Of a stretch of DNA of 64,000 bases, positions 19,427 through 29,467 are shown in pieces. Source of the stretch: Legionellales bacterium (lineage in GTDB: Bacteria > Pseudomonadota > Gammaproteobacteria > Berkiellales > Berkiellaceae); NCBI GenBank assembly GCA_002708265.1, contig PANA01000002.1:124001-188000 (forward strand). Reading direction: 5' to 3'. The notes under the pieces are model-generated. The model worked only from the letters and a program-made list of their open reading frames with translations, was not told the DNA's origin and did not search any database. The stretch's first letter is position 1; each line of letters opens with the position of its first letter. The translations under genes and the position numbers were made by a program.

Positions 19427-20701
19427 ATGCGAGTTTCTGTTGAAAAATCTGGCCCATTAGAGCGCAAGATATCGGTTACTGTCCCCAATGACAAAATCAT
19501 TGCGGCGACTCAAGTTAAAATGAAAGAGTTTCGAAAGTCCGCAAATCTAAAAGGGTTCAGGAAAGGGCATGTGCCACCTGAATACATTGAAAAAGAGTTT
19601 GGTGAACAAATTCATCATGAAGTAGTGAACGAGCTAATTAACTCGTCTTTTTCAGAGGCGTTAGACCAAGAATCTTTACGTCCTTGTGCAAGACCTGATT
19701 TGAAAACTATTCAAGCAGCGAAGGGGAATGATATTGAGTATGAAGCTTCGTTTGAAGTGTATCCAGAAGTGGAACTAATTGATTTCAAATCTTTAACAGT
19801 CGATGAGCCAACCGCTGAAATTACCGATGCTGACATTGAAGATATGTTCAGTAAGTTTAAAGATCAAATGTCAGATTGGTCCGAAGTTGAAGAAGCGGCT
19901 GAGAATAAACACCGAATAAAAGCAGATGTAACTCGTGAAGTTGAAGGGCAAGTAGAGCCTACTACAAATAACGACGTTACTATCATGCTTGATGAAGAAA
20001 TTGTACTGCCTCAGATCGTTAAAGGACTTCTGAAACACAAAGCTGGTGATGAAGTTGAATTGAACATTACCTATCCAGAGGATTGGAATGAGTCAGCGGT
20101 TGCCGGTAAAAAAGCGACATTAAAAGTAACGATTAAAAAAGTTGAAGAGAAGCAAGAACTTTCTGATGAGGGACTGCTGGAAAAGATGGGCGATGCTGGA
20201 AAAGACGGTATCGGTTCTGTCAAGGAAAAACTAAAAGAAGGTATGGAGTCTGAGCTTGAGCGGGCGAAGTTTGAGCAGATGAAAGAATCTTTAATGAAAG
20301 TTTTGCTTGAAAAACATACCTTTGACTGCCCGGCAGCGTTATTAGCGCAAGAGCAGACAAGTGTTGAAAGTGAGTTAAAAAACAGTGGCCGCACTGCGGA
20401 AGAGCCCGTTGAAGAGCTTGCTCTGAAGCGTGTGAAGCTTGGACTTATTCTCAACGAAGTGATTCGCAGCAAAGAAATTAAGCCGGATGGCTTAAAGGTT
20501 CAAGCTGAAATTCAACGCATTGCACGACAATTTGGTTCCTCACCTGAGATAATTAAGGCCTATTATTCTAATAGAGAGCTAATGCAAAGTGTTGAGCATA
20601 CAGTGTTGCTTGAAGAGGCGATTAATGCCATCTTGGAAGAAACCAGCAAAACACCCCAAAGCACTAGCTATGACGCGCTTATAAATGGCAAGACAGCGTA
20701 G
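19427..20701 (+). CDS. tig: Trigger factor
   Basis: Ribosome-associated chaperone and prolyl isomerase that meets nascent chains at the exit tunnel. The N-terminal ribosome-binding signature is present as FRKSANLKGFRKGHVP (near residues 35-50), followed by a divergent FKBP domain (about 150-240) and a helical C-terminal chaperone domain. Its 424 residues match E. coli (432). The order tig-clpP-clpX-lon-hupB is the conserved quality-control cluster. Confidence 0.96.
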   Translation: MRVSVEKSGPLERKISVTVPNDKIIAATQVKMKEFRKSANLKGFRKGHVPPEYIEKEFGEQIHHEVVNELINSSFSEALDQESLRPCARPDLKTIQAAKGNDIEYEASFEVYPEVELIDFKSLTVDEPTAEITDADIEDMFSKFKDQMSDWSEVEEAAENKHRIKADVTREVEGQVEPTTNNDVTIMLDEEIVLPQIVKGLLKHKAGDEVELNITYPEDWNESAVAGKKATLKVTIKKVEEKQELSDEGLLEKMGDAGKDGIGSVKEKLKEGMESELERAKFEQMKESLMKVLLEKHTFDCPAALLAQEQTSVESELKNSGRTAEEPVEELALKRVKLGLILNEVIRSKEIKPDGLKVQAEIQRIARQFGSSPEIIKAYYSNRELMQSVEHTVLLEEAINAILEETSKTPQSTSYDALINGKTA

Positions 20702-20733
20702 TCAGCCTTTTGCTTGATAATTGAAGAGGATTC

Positions 20734-21354
20734 ATGATGTCAGACTGGAAATCTAACTTAGAAATACACAATAACACCCTTATCCCAATGGTTGTTGAAC
20801 AAACACCTAGAGGTGAGCGGTCTTACGATATTTATTCGCGGCTGTTAAAAGAGCGGGTAATATTTCTGGTCGGGCCCATTGATGACAACGTGGCCAATTT
20901 GGTTGTCGCGCAAATGCTCTTCTTAGAATCTGAGAACCCAGATAAAGATATTTATCTGTACATAAACTCACCTGGTGGTGTGGTGACAGCAGGCCTGTCG
21001 ATTTTTGACACAATGCGCTTCATCAAACCGGATGTCAGTACGTTGTGTATTGGGCAGGCATGTAGCATGGGAGCTTTCTTATTGGCCAGCGGCCAAAAAG
21101 GAAAGCGGCATATACTGCCACATGCTCGCGTCATGATTCACCAACCGCTGGGCGGGTATCAGGGGCAGGCCACGGATATCGAAATTCATACAAAAGAAAT
21201 TTTGAAGACAAAGCAAACGATGAATGAGCTGATGTCTGAATTCACTGGTCAGCCTTTGGATAGAATTGCATCTGATACTGAGCGAGATAATTTCATGGGT
21301 GCAAATGAAGCCCAAGAATATGGTTTGGTAGATGCGGTCATTGAAAAGAGGTAA
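20734..21354 (+). CDS. clpP: ATP-dependent Clp protease proteolytic subunit
   Basis: Serine protease that forms a tetradecamer fed by ClpX or ClpA. The catalytic triad is S111 (GQACSMGAF), H136 (MIHQPLG) and D185. The substrate-groove block YINSPGG is at 76-82. Its 206 residues match the family. The next codon is also Met, so the start could be one codon later. ClpX starts three bases after the stop. Confidence 0.98.
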   Translation: MMSDWKSNLEIHNNTLIPMVVEQTPRGERSYDIYSRLLKERVIFLVGPIDDNVANLVVAQMLFLESENPDKDIYLYINSPGGVVTAGLSIFDTMRFIKPDVSTLCIGQACSMGAFLLASGQKGKRHILPHARVMIHQPLGGYQGQATDIEIHTKEILKTKQTMNELMSEFTGQPLDRIASDTERDNFMGANEAQEYGLVDAVIEKR

Positions 21355-21357
21355 TCT

Positions 21358-22644
21358 ATGACAACTCGGCGCACAAGTTCTGGTGATGATGGGAAATTAC
21401 TCTACTGTTCTTTTTGTGGCAAAAGCCAACATGAAGTCAGAAAATTAATTGCTGGTCCTTCAGTCTTTATCTGTGATGAGTGTGTTGACTTGTGTAACGA
21501 TATCATCTCAGAAGAAGTTGAAGATGCAAAACCCTCGGGCGTTGATTTTCATCTTCCAACCCCCAAAGAAATTCACAGCAAACTTGATGAATACGTTATC
21601 GGGCAGATACAAGCTAAAAGAAGTCTCTCAGTAGCGGTTTATAATCACTACAAGAGACTGCAATCACAAGGCAAGGGTGAAGATGTAGAGCTGTCTAAAA
21701 GTAATATTCTGCTTATTGGTCCAACCGGAAGCGGTAAAACACTTTTGGCAGAGACCCTTGCTCGTTTGCTAAACGTTCCTTTTGCAATTGCAGATGCGAC
21801 AACATTAACCGAAGCGGGGTATGTTGGTGAAGATGTTGAAAACATCGTTCAGAAACTTTTGCAAAAAGCAGATTATGATATTGAAAAAGCAGAAACTGGC
21901 ATTATTTATATCGATGAAATCGATAAAATTTCCCGTAAAGCTGAAAATCCTTCTATTACACGTGACGTGTCGGGTGAAGGGGTCCAGCAAGCACTTTTGA
22001 AATTAATTGAAGGGACTGTAGCTTCTGTACCTCCACAAGGGGGAAGAAAGCATCCTCAGCAAGAGTTCTTGCAAGTTAATACTTCCGGCATATTGTTTAT
22101 TTGTGGTGGTGCTTTTGCTGGCCTAGATAAAATCATACGTGACCGCTCTGAAAAGGGTGGCATTGGTTTCGGCGCTGAAGTAAAGAGCAAAGAAGACAAA
22201 AAGAACTTGTCTGAATTGCTTGAAAGTGTTGAGCCGGAAGATCTAACAAAGTACGGTTTGATTCCTGAGTTTGTTGGAAGACTACCAGTCGTTTCTTCTT
22301 TGGAAGAGTTAGAAGAAGATGCTCTCATACAGATTTTGACTGAACCCAAAAACTGTTTAACCAAACAATACCAAAAGTTATTTTCTATGGAAGGTGTTGA
22401 GCTTGAGTTTAGAGAAGATGCTTTGATTGAAATTGCTCAAAAGGCAATGGAGCGTAAAACGGGTGCTCGTGGCTTACGCTCAATTATGGAGCATGTCCTA
22501 TTAAACACAATGTACGAGCTGCCCAGCATGGAAAATGTCAGCAAAGTGGTTATTGATGGTCCTTTTGTTCGAAATGAGTCTGATGCAATTCTCATTTATG
22601 AGAATGCTGAACCCGTCCTACGCAAGTCCGAAGGCGAAGCTTAG
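21358..22644 (+). CDS. clpX: Clp protease ATP-binding subunit ClpX
   Basis: AAA+ unfoldase that delivers tagged substrates to ClpP. The N-terminal zinc-binding domain has C17, C20, C39 and C42. Walker A is GPTGSGKT near residues 121-128, Walker B is [10 protein letters not shown] near 182-191 and the ClpP-docking IGF-type loop reads GGIGFGAE. Its 428 residues are normal. A terminator follows, so lon is transcribed separately. Confidence 0.98.
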   Translation: MTTRRTSSGDDGKLLYCSFCGKSQHEVRKLIAGPSVFICDECVDLCNDIISEEVEDAKPSGVDFHLPTPKEIHSKLDEYVIGQIQAKRSLSVAVYNHYKRLQSQGKGEDVELSKSNILLIGPTGSGKTLLAETLARLLNVPFAIADATTLTEAGYVGEDVENIVQKLLQKADYDIEKAETGIIYIDEIDKISRKAENPSITRDVSGEGVQQALLKLIEGTVASVPPQGGRKHPQQEFLQVNTSGILFICGGAFAGLDKIIRDRSEKGGIGFGAEVKSKEDKKNLSELLESVEPEDLTKYGLIPEFVGRLPVVSSLEELEEDALIQILTEPKNCLTKQYQKLFSMEGVELEFREDALIEIAQKAMERKTGARGLRSIMEHVLLNTMYELPSMENVSKVVIDGPFVRNESDAILIYENAEPVLRKSEGEA

Positions 22645-22675
22645 CAATAGGTTTTTCCCCTCTGTAAAATACCGT

Positions 22676-22705
22676 GGTACTATCTAGTCAGGTAGTACCT
22701 TTTTT
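22676..22705 (+). terminator. Rho-independent terminator after clpX
   Basis: GGTACTATC pairs with GGTAGTACC (one wobble) around a six-base loop, followed by seven T. It separates clpP-clpX from lon. Confidence 0.85.
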
Positions 22706-22749
22706 ATTATGTTTGTTAACACAGTACAAACCCGAGTAGGGAGTGCGTT

Positions 22750-25140
22750 ATGAGTGAAAAAATCCAATTGCCAATATTGCCATTAAGGGATGTTGTTGTT
22801 TATCCCCACATGGTTATTCCATTGTTTGTGGGAAGAGAGAAGTCCATAAACGCACTTAATGCTGCGATGGAGAACGAAGAGAAGCAAATCTTGTTGGTTG
22901 CTCAGAAAGAAGCTTCGGAGGATGAGCCTAAAGCGGAAGATCTCTATGAGGTTGGAACGTTAGCAACAATCTTACAGTTACTAAAACTTCCAGACGGGAC
23001 TGTTAAGGTCTTAGTTGAGGGAACCCATCGAGGTCAGATGGATGAAGTGAGTCAATCTGATCCGTACTTCTTGGCTGAAGTGAGTCCTGTTGAGGTCCCG
23101 CATCTAGAAGAAGAGCAAGCAGATGTTCTAATTCGTACGGTTAACTCTCAGTTTGAAAAGTATGTGAAGCTTAATAAAAAAATCCCACCTGAGATTGTTT
23201 CATCCGTTGGAGGGATTACTGATCCCGGCCGCCTTGCAGATACAATTGCTGCTCATATGTCGCTTAAGATAGTCGAAAAGCAAAATATGCTTGCTCTTTA
23301 CGATCTTAGAGAAAGGCTCGAGCGTCTAATTGCTCTTATGGAAGCTGAGATTGACTTATTCCAGGTTGAGCACCGTATTCGCTCTAATGTGAAGCGTCAG
23401 ATGGAAAAATCTCAACGCGAGTACTATTTAAACGAGCAACTTAAAGCCATTCATAAAGAGCTCGGCGATGACAGCAATGAAGTTGATGAGCTCAAAGCCA
23501 AAATCAAAAGTGCTGGCATGCCTAAAGAGGCAAAAGAAAAAGCACTGTCAGAGCTTACAAAGCTGCAAATGATGCCCCCTATGTCAGCTGAGGCTACCGT
23601 TTGCCGCAACTATCTTGATTGGATGCTTGGGGTGCCTTGGAAAAAACGTAGTCAGGGACGATTAGATATTCCTGAAGCTGAAGATATTCTGAATAAAGAA
23701 CACTTTGGTTTAGAAAAAGTCAAAGAGCGAATACTTGAGTATTTAGCCGTTCAAAAGCGCGTTAAAAAGCTCAAGGGGCCCGTTCTTTGTCTAGTTGGTC
23801 CTCCAGGGGTGGGTAAGACCTCTCTTGCTCAATCTATCGCTAACGCTACCAAGCGAAAATATGTTCGTTTTGCTTTAGGTGGCGTAAGAGATGAGGCAGA
23901 AATTAGAGGACACAGACGGACTTACATCGGAGCTATGCCTGGAAAGATCATTCAGAAACTCAATAAGGCTGAGGTTAAAAACCCGCTTTTTTTACTGGAT
24001 GAAATTGACAAAATGGCGATGGATTTTCGGGGCGATCCTGCTTCAGCATTACTAGAGGTGCTCGATCCTGAGCAAAATAACACTTTCAACGACCATTATT
24101 TAGAAGTAGATTATGACCTGTCCGACGTGATGTTTGTGGCAACAGCCAACTCCCTTAATATTCCACCAGCCCTATTAGACCGGATGGAAATTATTCAGTT
24201 GTCAGGCTATACCGAAGATGAAAAGCTTCATATTGCGAATGACTATTTGATTCCTAAACAAAAGCAACTGAACGGACTAAGCCCTGATGAGCTGCAATTA
24301 ACAGATAATGCGGTGCTAGAAATCGTTCGTTACTTTACTCGTGAGTCTGGTGTTCGTTCTCTTGAAAGAGAAATTGCTAAGTGCTGCCGTAAAGTTGTTA
24401 AAGCAGTCTTATCGGGTGAATCTAAAGACCAAAAAGTGGTGGTTACGCCTGAAAATATCGAACAGTTCTTAGGCGTCAGAAAATATCGGTATGGCTGTGC
24501 TGAAAATAAAGACCAAATCGGTCAGGTTACCGGGTTGGCATGGACAGAGGTTGGTGGGGATCTGCTGACTATTGAAGCAATTGTTGTGCCGGGTAAAGGA
24601 AAAGTCATTCGTACTGGTAAGCTGGGTGATGTGATGCTTGAGTCTATTCAAGCAGCTATCACAGTAGTTCGTTCCAGAGCGATTATGTTGGGTATTAAAG
24701 AAAGCTTTGCTGAAGATCGTGATATACATATTCACGTTCCTGAAGGGGCAACACCGAAGGATGGACCCAGTGCCGGTATCGCGATGTGTACCGCTTTGGT
24801 ATCCTCCTTGACCCAGATTCCGATTAGAGCCGATGTTGCGATGACCGGAGAAATTACCCTGCGAGGAGAAGTTCTGCCGATTGGAGGCCTTAAGGAGAAG
24901 CTTTTAGCCGCTAAACGAGGTGGGATACGGCAAGTGATTATTCCAGAAGAAAATAGACGTAATCTGAAAGACATTCCAGATAACATCAAAGACGAGCTGG
25001 AAATTACTTGTGTCAGATGGATAGATGAAGTGCTAGAAATCGCTTTATCTCGCCAACCAGAACCGTTATCCTTGTCCTCTGTGCCGGAAAAGGATGACCG
25101 TGAAGAAGATGAGCAATGTTCGGCTGCCAGCCGGCATTAA
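22750..25140 (+). CDS. lon: ATP-dependent protease Lon
   Basis: Homohexameric AAA+ serine protease degrading misfolded and regulatory proteins. In order: LON substrate-binding domain (about 5-200), coiled-coil segment, AAA+ module with Walker A GPPGVGKT near residue 355, and the protease domain with catalytic Ser in PKDGPSAGI near 678 and Lys in GGLKEKLLA near 720. Its 796 residues are typical. The C-terminal 25 residues are acidic and family-variable. Confidence 0.98.
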   Translation: MSEKIQLPILPLRDVVVYPHMVIPLFVGREKSINALNAAMENEEKQILLVAQKEASEDEPKAEDLYEVGTLATILQLLKLPDGTVKVLVEGTHRGQMDEVSQSDPYFLAEVSPVEVPHLEEEQADVLIRTVNSQFEKYVKLNKKIPPEIVSSVGGITDPGRLADTIAAHMSLKIVEKQNMLALYDLRERLERLIALMEAEIDLFQVEHRIRSNVKRQMEKSQREYYLNEQLKAIHKELGDDSNEVDELKAKIKSAGMPKEAKEKALSELTKLQMMPPMSAEATVCRNYLDWMLGVPWKKRSQGRLDIPEAEDILNKEHFGLEKVKERILEYLAVQKRVKKLKGPVLCLVGPPGVGKTSLAQSIANATKRKYVRFALGGVRDEAEIRGHRRTYIGAMPGKIIQKLNKAEVKNPLFLLDEIDKMAMDFRGDPASALLEVLDPEQNNTFNDHYLEVDYDLSDVMFVATANSLNIPPALLDRMEIIQLSGYTEDEKLHIANDYLIPKQKQLNGLSPDELQLTDNAVLEIVRYFTRESGVRSLEREIAKCCRKVVKAVLSGESKDQKVVVTPENIEQFLGVRKYRYGCAENKDQIGQVTGLAWTEVGGDLLTIEAIVVPGKGKVIRTGKLGDVMLESIQAAITVVRSRAIMLGIKESFAEDRDIHIHVPEGATPKDGPSAGIAMCTALVSSLTQIPIRADVAMTGEITLRGEVLPIGGLKEKLLAAKRGGIRQVIIPEENRRNLKDIPDNIKDELEITCVRWIDEVLEIALSRQPEPLSLSSVPEKDDREEDEQCSAASRH

Positions 25141-25146
25141 AAATAT

Positions 25147-25176
25147 GACAAAAACGTTGCCATGCAACATTTTGTC
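25147..25176 (+). other. Imperfect hairpin between lon and hupB
   Basis: GACAAAA pairs with TTTTGTC around an inner stem GTTGC/GCAAC with loop CAT. It could be a weak lon terminator or part of the hupB leader; the following T content is low. Confidence 0.4.
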
Positions 25177-25224
25177 TGTTAGCATTCGAGACCTTGCTCA
25201 ACCACATATTTTAAGGGGCTTTTA

Positions 25225-25545
25225 ATGAGCAATACGCCAACAAACAAACAAGAGTTAATAGAGCTAATGGCCGAAGAGGCTGGAATTAGCAAAGCTGAGG
25301 CTGGCAAAGCACTAGCTGCGTTTACTGACGGTATTATCCGCTCTTTGCAAGCAGGAAAACAAGTAAGCCTACTAGGGTTTGGTGCCTTTAGTGCAAAGCC
25401 TCGAGCCGCTCGTGAAGGACGCAATCCACGTACCGGTGAAACAATTACTATCGCTGCAGCAATTTTACCTACATTTAAAGCTGGTAAAGCGCTCAAAGAT
25501 GCTGTAAACTCCGGTTCCGTTGTTGCTGAAACTGAAACAAATTAG
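25225..25545 (+). CDS. hupB: DNA-binding protein HU
   Basis: Nucleoid protein that bends DNA as a dimer. The HU signature [18 protein letters not shown] is at residues 52-69, with the conserved Pro in RNPRTGE that intercalates DNA. It is 106 residues, longer than the usual 90 because of an N-terminal extension of about six residues and a C-terminal tail ending in ETETN. The position after lon supports hupB. tRNA-Val starts only six bases after its stop. Confidence 0.95.
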   Translation: MSNTPTNKQELIELMAEEAGISKAEAGKALAAFTDGIIRSLQAGKQVSLLGFGAFSAKPRAAREGRNPRTGETITIAAAILPTFKAGKALKDAVNSGSVVAETETN

Positions 25546-25551
25546 ATTTCA

Positions 25552-25627
25552 GGGTGCTTAGCTCAGCTGGGAGAGCATCGCCCTTACAAGGCGAGGGTCG
25601 GGGGTTCGATCCCCTCAGCACCCACCA
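25552..25627 (+). tRNA. tRNA-Val (anticodon UAC)
   Basis: The acceptor GGGTGCT pairs with AGCACCC, the anticodon arm CGCCC-TTACAAG gives UAC, the T-loop is GGTTCGATCCC and CCA is encoded. The close spacing to hupB suggests processing from a shared transcript. Confidence 0.96.
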
Positions 25628-25633
25628 AAGTTC

Positions 25634-25710
25634 GGAGCAGTAGTTCAGTTGGTTAGAATACCGGCCTGTCACGCCGGGGGTCGCGGGTTCGAGTCCCGTC
25701 TGCTCCGCCA
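25634..25710 (+). tRNA. tRNA-Asp (anticodon GUC)
   Basis: The acceptor GGAGCAG pairs with CTGCTCC, the anticodon loop CTGTCAC gives GUC and CCA is encoded. It is followed by a terminator. Confidence 0.96.
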
Positions 25711-25716
25711 GCATAT

Positions 25717-25744
25717 AGCCCTTCTTTTGAAGGGCTTTTTTTTT
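25717..25744 (+). terminator. Rho-independent terminator after the tRNA pair
   Basis: AGCCCTTC and GAAGGGCT form a perfect eight-pair stem with a TTTT loop and a following run of eight T. Confidence 0.95.
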
Positions 25745-25848
25745 ACCCATCATAAAGGCGCTGTATTTACACGCATAGTGTCAGTTTTTATTCATTACTA
25801 AACTGTTTTATATTCAACGTGCCATAGGGCTTAGGTGGAATCCTTATG

Positions 25849-26442
25849 GTGATAGATTCAATAAATCAGTTATGGGTGGGGCTTCCTCTTTACTTGAAGA
25901 TGGAACGCCTTTAATTCTTCTGCTCAAAACTTCAACAGGCACAGTATAACGAAAATGAATTTCCATATCGGCCTGATGCCAATCATTTCTATCTAAGCGG
26001 TATACGTGATGATGGGGCTTTTATTGTTTTTATAAAAACGAGGACAGGAAAATTAGAAAAGCATTTCTTTTGGGCTATATAACAAAAAAAACCGATTATG
26101 GGATGTTAAAAAAAACTCCGTTTCGAGAAAATGCTGACAAGGTAGATTTACGGAAACCGTTAGGAGCGGCGGTGCATTTGTATTTCAAATGGATGATATG
26201 TCACTTTTTATTCATGAGTGGAGCGTGAGCCGTACTCAGAACTGGCTGAGTATTATCCTAAAACAGTAAAATGTTTGCTTTTAAACCTGTTTCAAGAGAA
26301 AGCTGTAAGCATTGTTCAAAGGCCTTGGCAAAATGCTGAAAAAGAAGAGAAGAGTCTCTATATACACTGTGAAGTTTTAAGAGACTTTCTTTGTGGTGTT
26401 ATCGCCTTAGGAGAAAAAAATCTCGTACCTATCCATTATTAG
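25849..26442 (+). pseudogene. Decayed gene, probably Xaa-Pro aminopeptidase (aminopeptidase P N-terminal domain)
   Basis: No intact frame spans this stretch, but protein-like pieces continue from frame to frame. One frame reads LLEDGTPLILLLK. After a shift another reads EFPYRPDANHFYLSGI and continues to a stop near 26080; this matches the YPFRQDSNFYYLTGF-type block of the aminopeptidase P N-terminal domain. Further shifted segments continue to about 26442. I infer a pepP-type gene destroyed by frameshifts and stops. The assignment rests mainly on one motif. The metal-binding catalytic half is not recognisable. Confidence 0.45.
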
Positions 26443-26533
26443 CCATTCAAAATATAACATCTGTACTTCAACAAATGCTCTGTATATAAGATCGCTTTAA
26501 ACGAAAAAAATTAACGAGGTCTCCATTGTAAGG

Positions 26534-26815
26534 ATGAATGTGTTATACGCTATAGCCCATCACATTTTATCGCCTGGAGTATTTTCTGAGGTGTCTATAA
26601 AGGCAAACACTGGAAAAGAAATCCATTTGATGGAGATGGACCCAGCATTCCTAACAATCAGCGCTGTTAATAAGAATGGTCTGACATTACATTATCCCTA
26701 ACACAGCACTAAGGCGTTGACAAAGGATAAGGGTGATTGCGTTATTAAAGCAGCTTGTCTGGTGTTTGATGAGACTTCTACTGGAAAGCGACCATTATCA
26801 AATGGTGTTAAATGA
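26534..26815 (+). pseudogene. Remnant of an unidentified gene with an in-frame stop
   Basis: A single frame runs from ATG 26534 to TGA 26813-26815, interrupted by TAA at 26699-26701. Both halves look protein-like (GKEIHLMEMDPAFLTISAV before the stop, CLVFDETSTGKRPLSNG after it). Either a 55-residue protein is made or this is a broken gene; its place beside another remnant favours decay. The family is not recognised. The stretch from 26816 to 26890 shows nothing. Confidence 0.35.
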
Positions 26816-26890
26816 GGAGCGGGAGAACAGTCAAGAGGAACCAGAACTGCCCACCAAACGAAATAGCCAATGTCCCGCTCGGGTTTAGTG

Positions 26891-27454
26891 TTATGCCTTA
26901 GGCCTTCCAAAATTGTTAGCAGGCTGGGGGTGATCTTGACCTTCGTTATCTTTGTGATCACCTGCTTCTTTATCTAAAAGGCTAAGAAAAAATGCATCTA
27001 GTTTTGCTTTTCTTTCCTTATGTATTTTGAGATGGGCGTTTAGCTTTTTAATAAGCTCTTCTCCAGCTGCAGCACGTGCTGGTTTAATTCTGGGTTGGTT
27101 GTCGAATTTTCTGTCAAATGATATCGATAGGTTTAAAAATGAGCCACTCAAAAAAAGAGCTAAGTCCATAGCTTTTGAGGTGTCTTTGGCAAGCGTGGCT
27201 TCACGGAGATAGGTGTAATCTGTCAAGGCAACCTGCAAAAGAAACTGTATTGACTCATGTAGGTTCTCAAATTTGTCTGAAACTAGTAATTCGGGTGCTT
27301 TATAAAAAATGTGACTGATTGCAAAGAGCCCCTTGTCTTTGAGGTTCCTTTTACTTTCTCTTGTTTGTTCCTTTATCAATTCTTCATTGATAGCATTTAT
27401 AGTATTGTTAATCCAAAGATAGATATTGTCTTTTGATGGAAGAGGACTTGGCAT
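26891..27454 (-). CDS. Hypothetical soluble helical protein
   Basis: Unrecognised. I choose the Met that begins MPSPLPSK, giving 187 residues; the frame stays open 27 codons further upstream (to 27535), but that part reads as hydrophobic non-family sequence. The protein is rich in Lys, Glu and Leu, has one moderately hydrophobic helix (near ALFLSGSFLNLSI) and ends in a polar, Gly/Asn/Pro-rich tail. No ribosome site is convincing. The function is unknown. Confidence 0.6.
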   Translation of the reverse strand: MPSPLPSKDNIYLWINNTINAINEELIKEQTRESKRNLKDKGLFAISHIFYKAPELLVSDKFENLHESIQFLLQVALTDYTYLREATLAKDTSKAMDLALFLSGSFLNLSISFDRKFDNQPRIKPARAAAGEELIKKLNAHLKIHKERKAKLDAFFLSLLDKEAGDHKDNEGQDHPQPANNFGRPKA

Positions 27455-27579
27455 GGTTTGAGTTCCGAATATATGAATTATTTGATTGAGCCATAGAATA
27501 TGTAGAAAAACAATCTCAAAAGTTGATTGGCTCACATTAGAATGCTTTGGTTATTATCTATGTTTTATTGGAGTTAGAA

Positions 27580-27984
27580 ATGGACCTAGTTTCAACAATC
27601 TATTGGCCAGCCGTACTTCTTGCAGCATTAGCCAACTATCTTTTTGGATGGTTGTATTTTTCTCCATATGTATTCGGTAAATGTTGGGCTAAAGCTACCA
27701 ATGTTCAATTATGTGACAAGCCATGCTTTTTTAAATTAATAGTCGCATACTTAAATAGCCTGCTATATACCGTGGGTTTGTTTTTAGCCTGTGAAATGGC
27801 TCAAATAAAAACCCCGGTAGAATCGGTGCAGTTTGCTTGCATGCTGGTTGTATTTTTTATTCTCCCAACTCTTATATCAAGTCTTCTATGGAATAGGCGC
27901 CCTTTACATTATATGTTAGGCGCATTGGTATACCACTTACTATCAGCGTCAATTATTGCATTTTCTTTGACTGTGATTGGGTAG
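27580..27984 (+). CDS. DUF1761 family membrane protein
   Basis: Encodes 134 residues with about four membrane helices. The N-terminal ALANYLFGWLYFSPYVFGK pattern is typical of DUF1761 proteins, whose role is unknown. The ATG at 27580 has a GGAG six bases ahead, which favours it over an in-frame codon 11 positions upstream. Its stop lies close to the cytidine-deaminase start, so the two are probably one transcript. Confidence 0.8.
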   Translation: MDLVSTIYWPAVLLAALANYLFGWLYFSPYVFGKCWAKATNVQLCDKPCFFKLIVAYLNSLLYTVGLFLACEMAQIKTPVESVQFACMLVVFFILPTLISSLLWNRRPLHYMLGALVYHLLSASIIAFSLTVIG

Positions 27985-27988
27985 ACTT

Positions 27989-28564
27989 ATGCAAATAATT
28001 GAAGGACCCAATTGGCAAATTTCTTTGCAGCCATTTCCTGATTATGGAAAGGCTGAACAAACATTATTTCTAAGTGCTTGGCATGCGCGACAAAACGCAT
28101 ACGCTTTTTATTCAGACTATAAAGTTGGTGCTGCAGTAAGAAGTGTTCAAAGCGGTAGAATTTATCCAGGTTGTAACGTAGAGTGTTCTACTTATAGTGA
28201 AACAGTGCATGCAGAAGAGAATGCCATCCACACAATGATTAGCGCAGAAGGGCCATCGGTTACTTTTGATGCTATTGCCATTGTTTGTATCGATGTATCT
28301 TTAGATATGTTTGTTTCAAAAAAAGAAATTGACTCGGATAATCCACTGTCGCAATTAGTGATGCCTTGCGGAAGGTGCCGACAAGTTATTTGGGAACATT
28401 GTGAGAGTGAAAGACCTGTAAAAATCTATAGTGCGATGCCAAATGGGCTTGTCGCAACTATTGATATTAAAGATCTTTATCCGGTTCCATTCTCTGTGCG
28501 ATGCGTCACAACGAAACCCTTTGCCTCGCACAAGAATCGTGTTACAGTGTCTGAGGCATTGTAA
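27989..28564 (+). CDS. Cytidine deaminase-like protein
   Basis: Zinc deaminase of the CDA fold. The zinc and catalytic signatures are HAEENAI (His ligand and catalytic Glu) near residue 73 and PCGRCRQ near 129 (two Cys ligands). The first part, FYSDYKVGAAV, is the usual substrate-binding strand. It is 191 residues, longer than the 130-residue tetrameric Cdd and shorter than the E. coli dimeric form, with an insertion between the two zinc motifs. The substrate is probably cytidine or deoxycytidine. An upstream TTG at 27977 is an alternative start. Confidence 0.85.
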   Translation: MQIIEGPNWQISLQPFPDYGKAEQTLFLSAWHARQNAYAFYSDYKVGAAVRSVQSGRIYPGCNVECSTYSETVHAEENAIHTMISAEGPSVTFDAIAIVCIDVSLDMFVSKKEIDSDNPLSQLVMPCGRCRQVIWEHCESERPVKIYSAMPNGLVATIDIKDLYPVPFSVRCVTTKPFASHKNRVTVSEAL

Positions 28565-28569
28565 AGATG

Positions 28570-28592
28570 CCCAAACGTTTGGGATTTTTTTT
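28570..28592 (+). terminator. Terminator-like hairpin between the deaminase and an outer-membrane gene
   Basis: The palindrome CCCAAACGTTTGGG is followed by ATTTTTTTT. It ends only 24 bases before the start of the next gene, which leaves no room for a separate promoter downstream of it. Confidence 0.75.
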
Positions 28593-28616
28593 AACATAGT
28601 TTGTAGGGATACTAAA

Positions 28617-29363
28617 ATGTACGTAAAAAAATTGGCATTACTAAGTGCCGTAGCTGCTGCGGCTACTTTTGCTGCAACTCCTGCTAGTGCGAAAATGTCT
28701 GACATGAACTGGGACTTAAGTGTTGGCAATTTCTACCTTGGTGTTGAAGGTGGTTATGTTGCAGATCAAGACGTTAAGTCTGGTCACTTTGATCGCGTTA
28801 GTAATACTGTTGCTAACGACCCTCAAAACCTTTACCACCGCTCTGGTGGCGTTACCAATTTGGGTGCTCGTCAGTCAGTTGGTTACCGTCAAATGGTTGA
28901 TGACATGTCAGGTGTGAGCCTTGAGTTTGGTTACGGCTCATACGGTGGTCGTGAACTTTCTAAGGGTGATAACTTTGCAGGTGGTTCAGATGGTCGTCAT
29001 CCAACTATTCGTCTAGACTACACCGGTATGGACTTAATGTTGGGTGCTCATTACGTTGTTGATGGTCACTTGATGTCAGTTTCTTTGGGTGGTCAACGCA
29101 CCAAAGTTGATTTGACTCAAAAAGATCTAGCTGATGCAACTGCGGTTGTTACTCAAGCTACTACCGGCACACGCTTTAAAGCTGGCGTTGGTTACGAGTA
29201 CATGGTTAAAGATAACGTAGGTGCTAAAGTTAACTACGCTCACGTTTTTGGTGACACAGTTGATGAGTACCAATCATTCCCAGGTTTCAACCGAGTTCGT
29301 AACAAGGCTAACGGCGTTCCAAGTCTTGATACACTCTTTGTCGGCTTGGCAATGTACTTCTAA
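28617..29363 (+). CDS. Outer-membrane beta-barrel protein
   Basis: Encodes 248 residues. A signal peptide ends in ASA, followed by alternating hydrophobic strands (YLGVEGGYV, VSLEFGYGSYGG, FKAGVGYEYMV) and a C-terminal LFVGLAMYF whose last residue is Phe, the barrel-assembly signal. This predicts an eight-stranded surface barrel of the OmpA/OmpW-like size class. The ATG at 28617 is chosen because it opens the signal peptide and has an AGGGA site. Codons are strongly biased (GGT, CGT, GTT), which suggests high expression. The ligand is unknown. Confidence 0.85.
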   Translation: MYVKKLALLSAVAAAATFAATPASAKMSDMNWDLSVGNFYLGVEGGYVADQDVKSGHFDRVSNTVANDPQNLYHRSGGVTNLGARQSVGYRQMVDDMSGVSLEFGYGSYGGRELSKGDNFAGGSDGRHPTIRLDYTGMDLMLGAHYVVDGHLMSVSLGGQRTKVDLTQKDLADATAVVTQATTGTRFKAGVGYEYMVKDNVGAKVNYAHVFGDTVDEYQSFPGFNRVRNKANGVPSLDTLFVGLAMYF

Positions 29364-29375
29364 TTTTAGAAGTAA

Positions 29376-29403
29376 AAAAAAGGCAGCGTTAGCTGCCTTT
29401 TTT
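29376..29403 (+). terminator. Rho-independent terminator
   Basis: AAAAGGCAGC and GCTGCCTTTT pair around a GTTA loop and run into T residues. It lies between the two barrel genes. Confidence 0.92.
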
Positions 29404-29467
29404 ATTGCATACAACTTTACAAATTTATAAAGTAAACATATTCATCACGCTTTAAAAGGATTTATTG

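Noticed and set aside
26698..26961. An 87-codon minus-strand frame overlapping the remnant region and the end of the next gene
   Set aside because: The plus-strand frame there is more protein-like, and no start signals were seen on the minus strand.
28431..28616. An upstream extension of the first barrel gene across the deaminase end and hairpin
   Set aside because: The extension overlaps the deaminase gene, and the ATG at 28617 opens a clean signal peptide.
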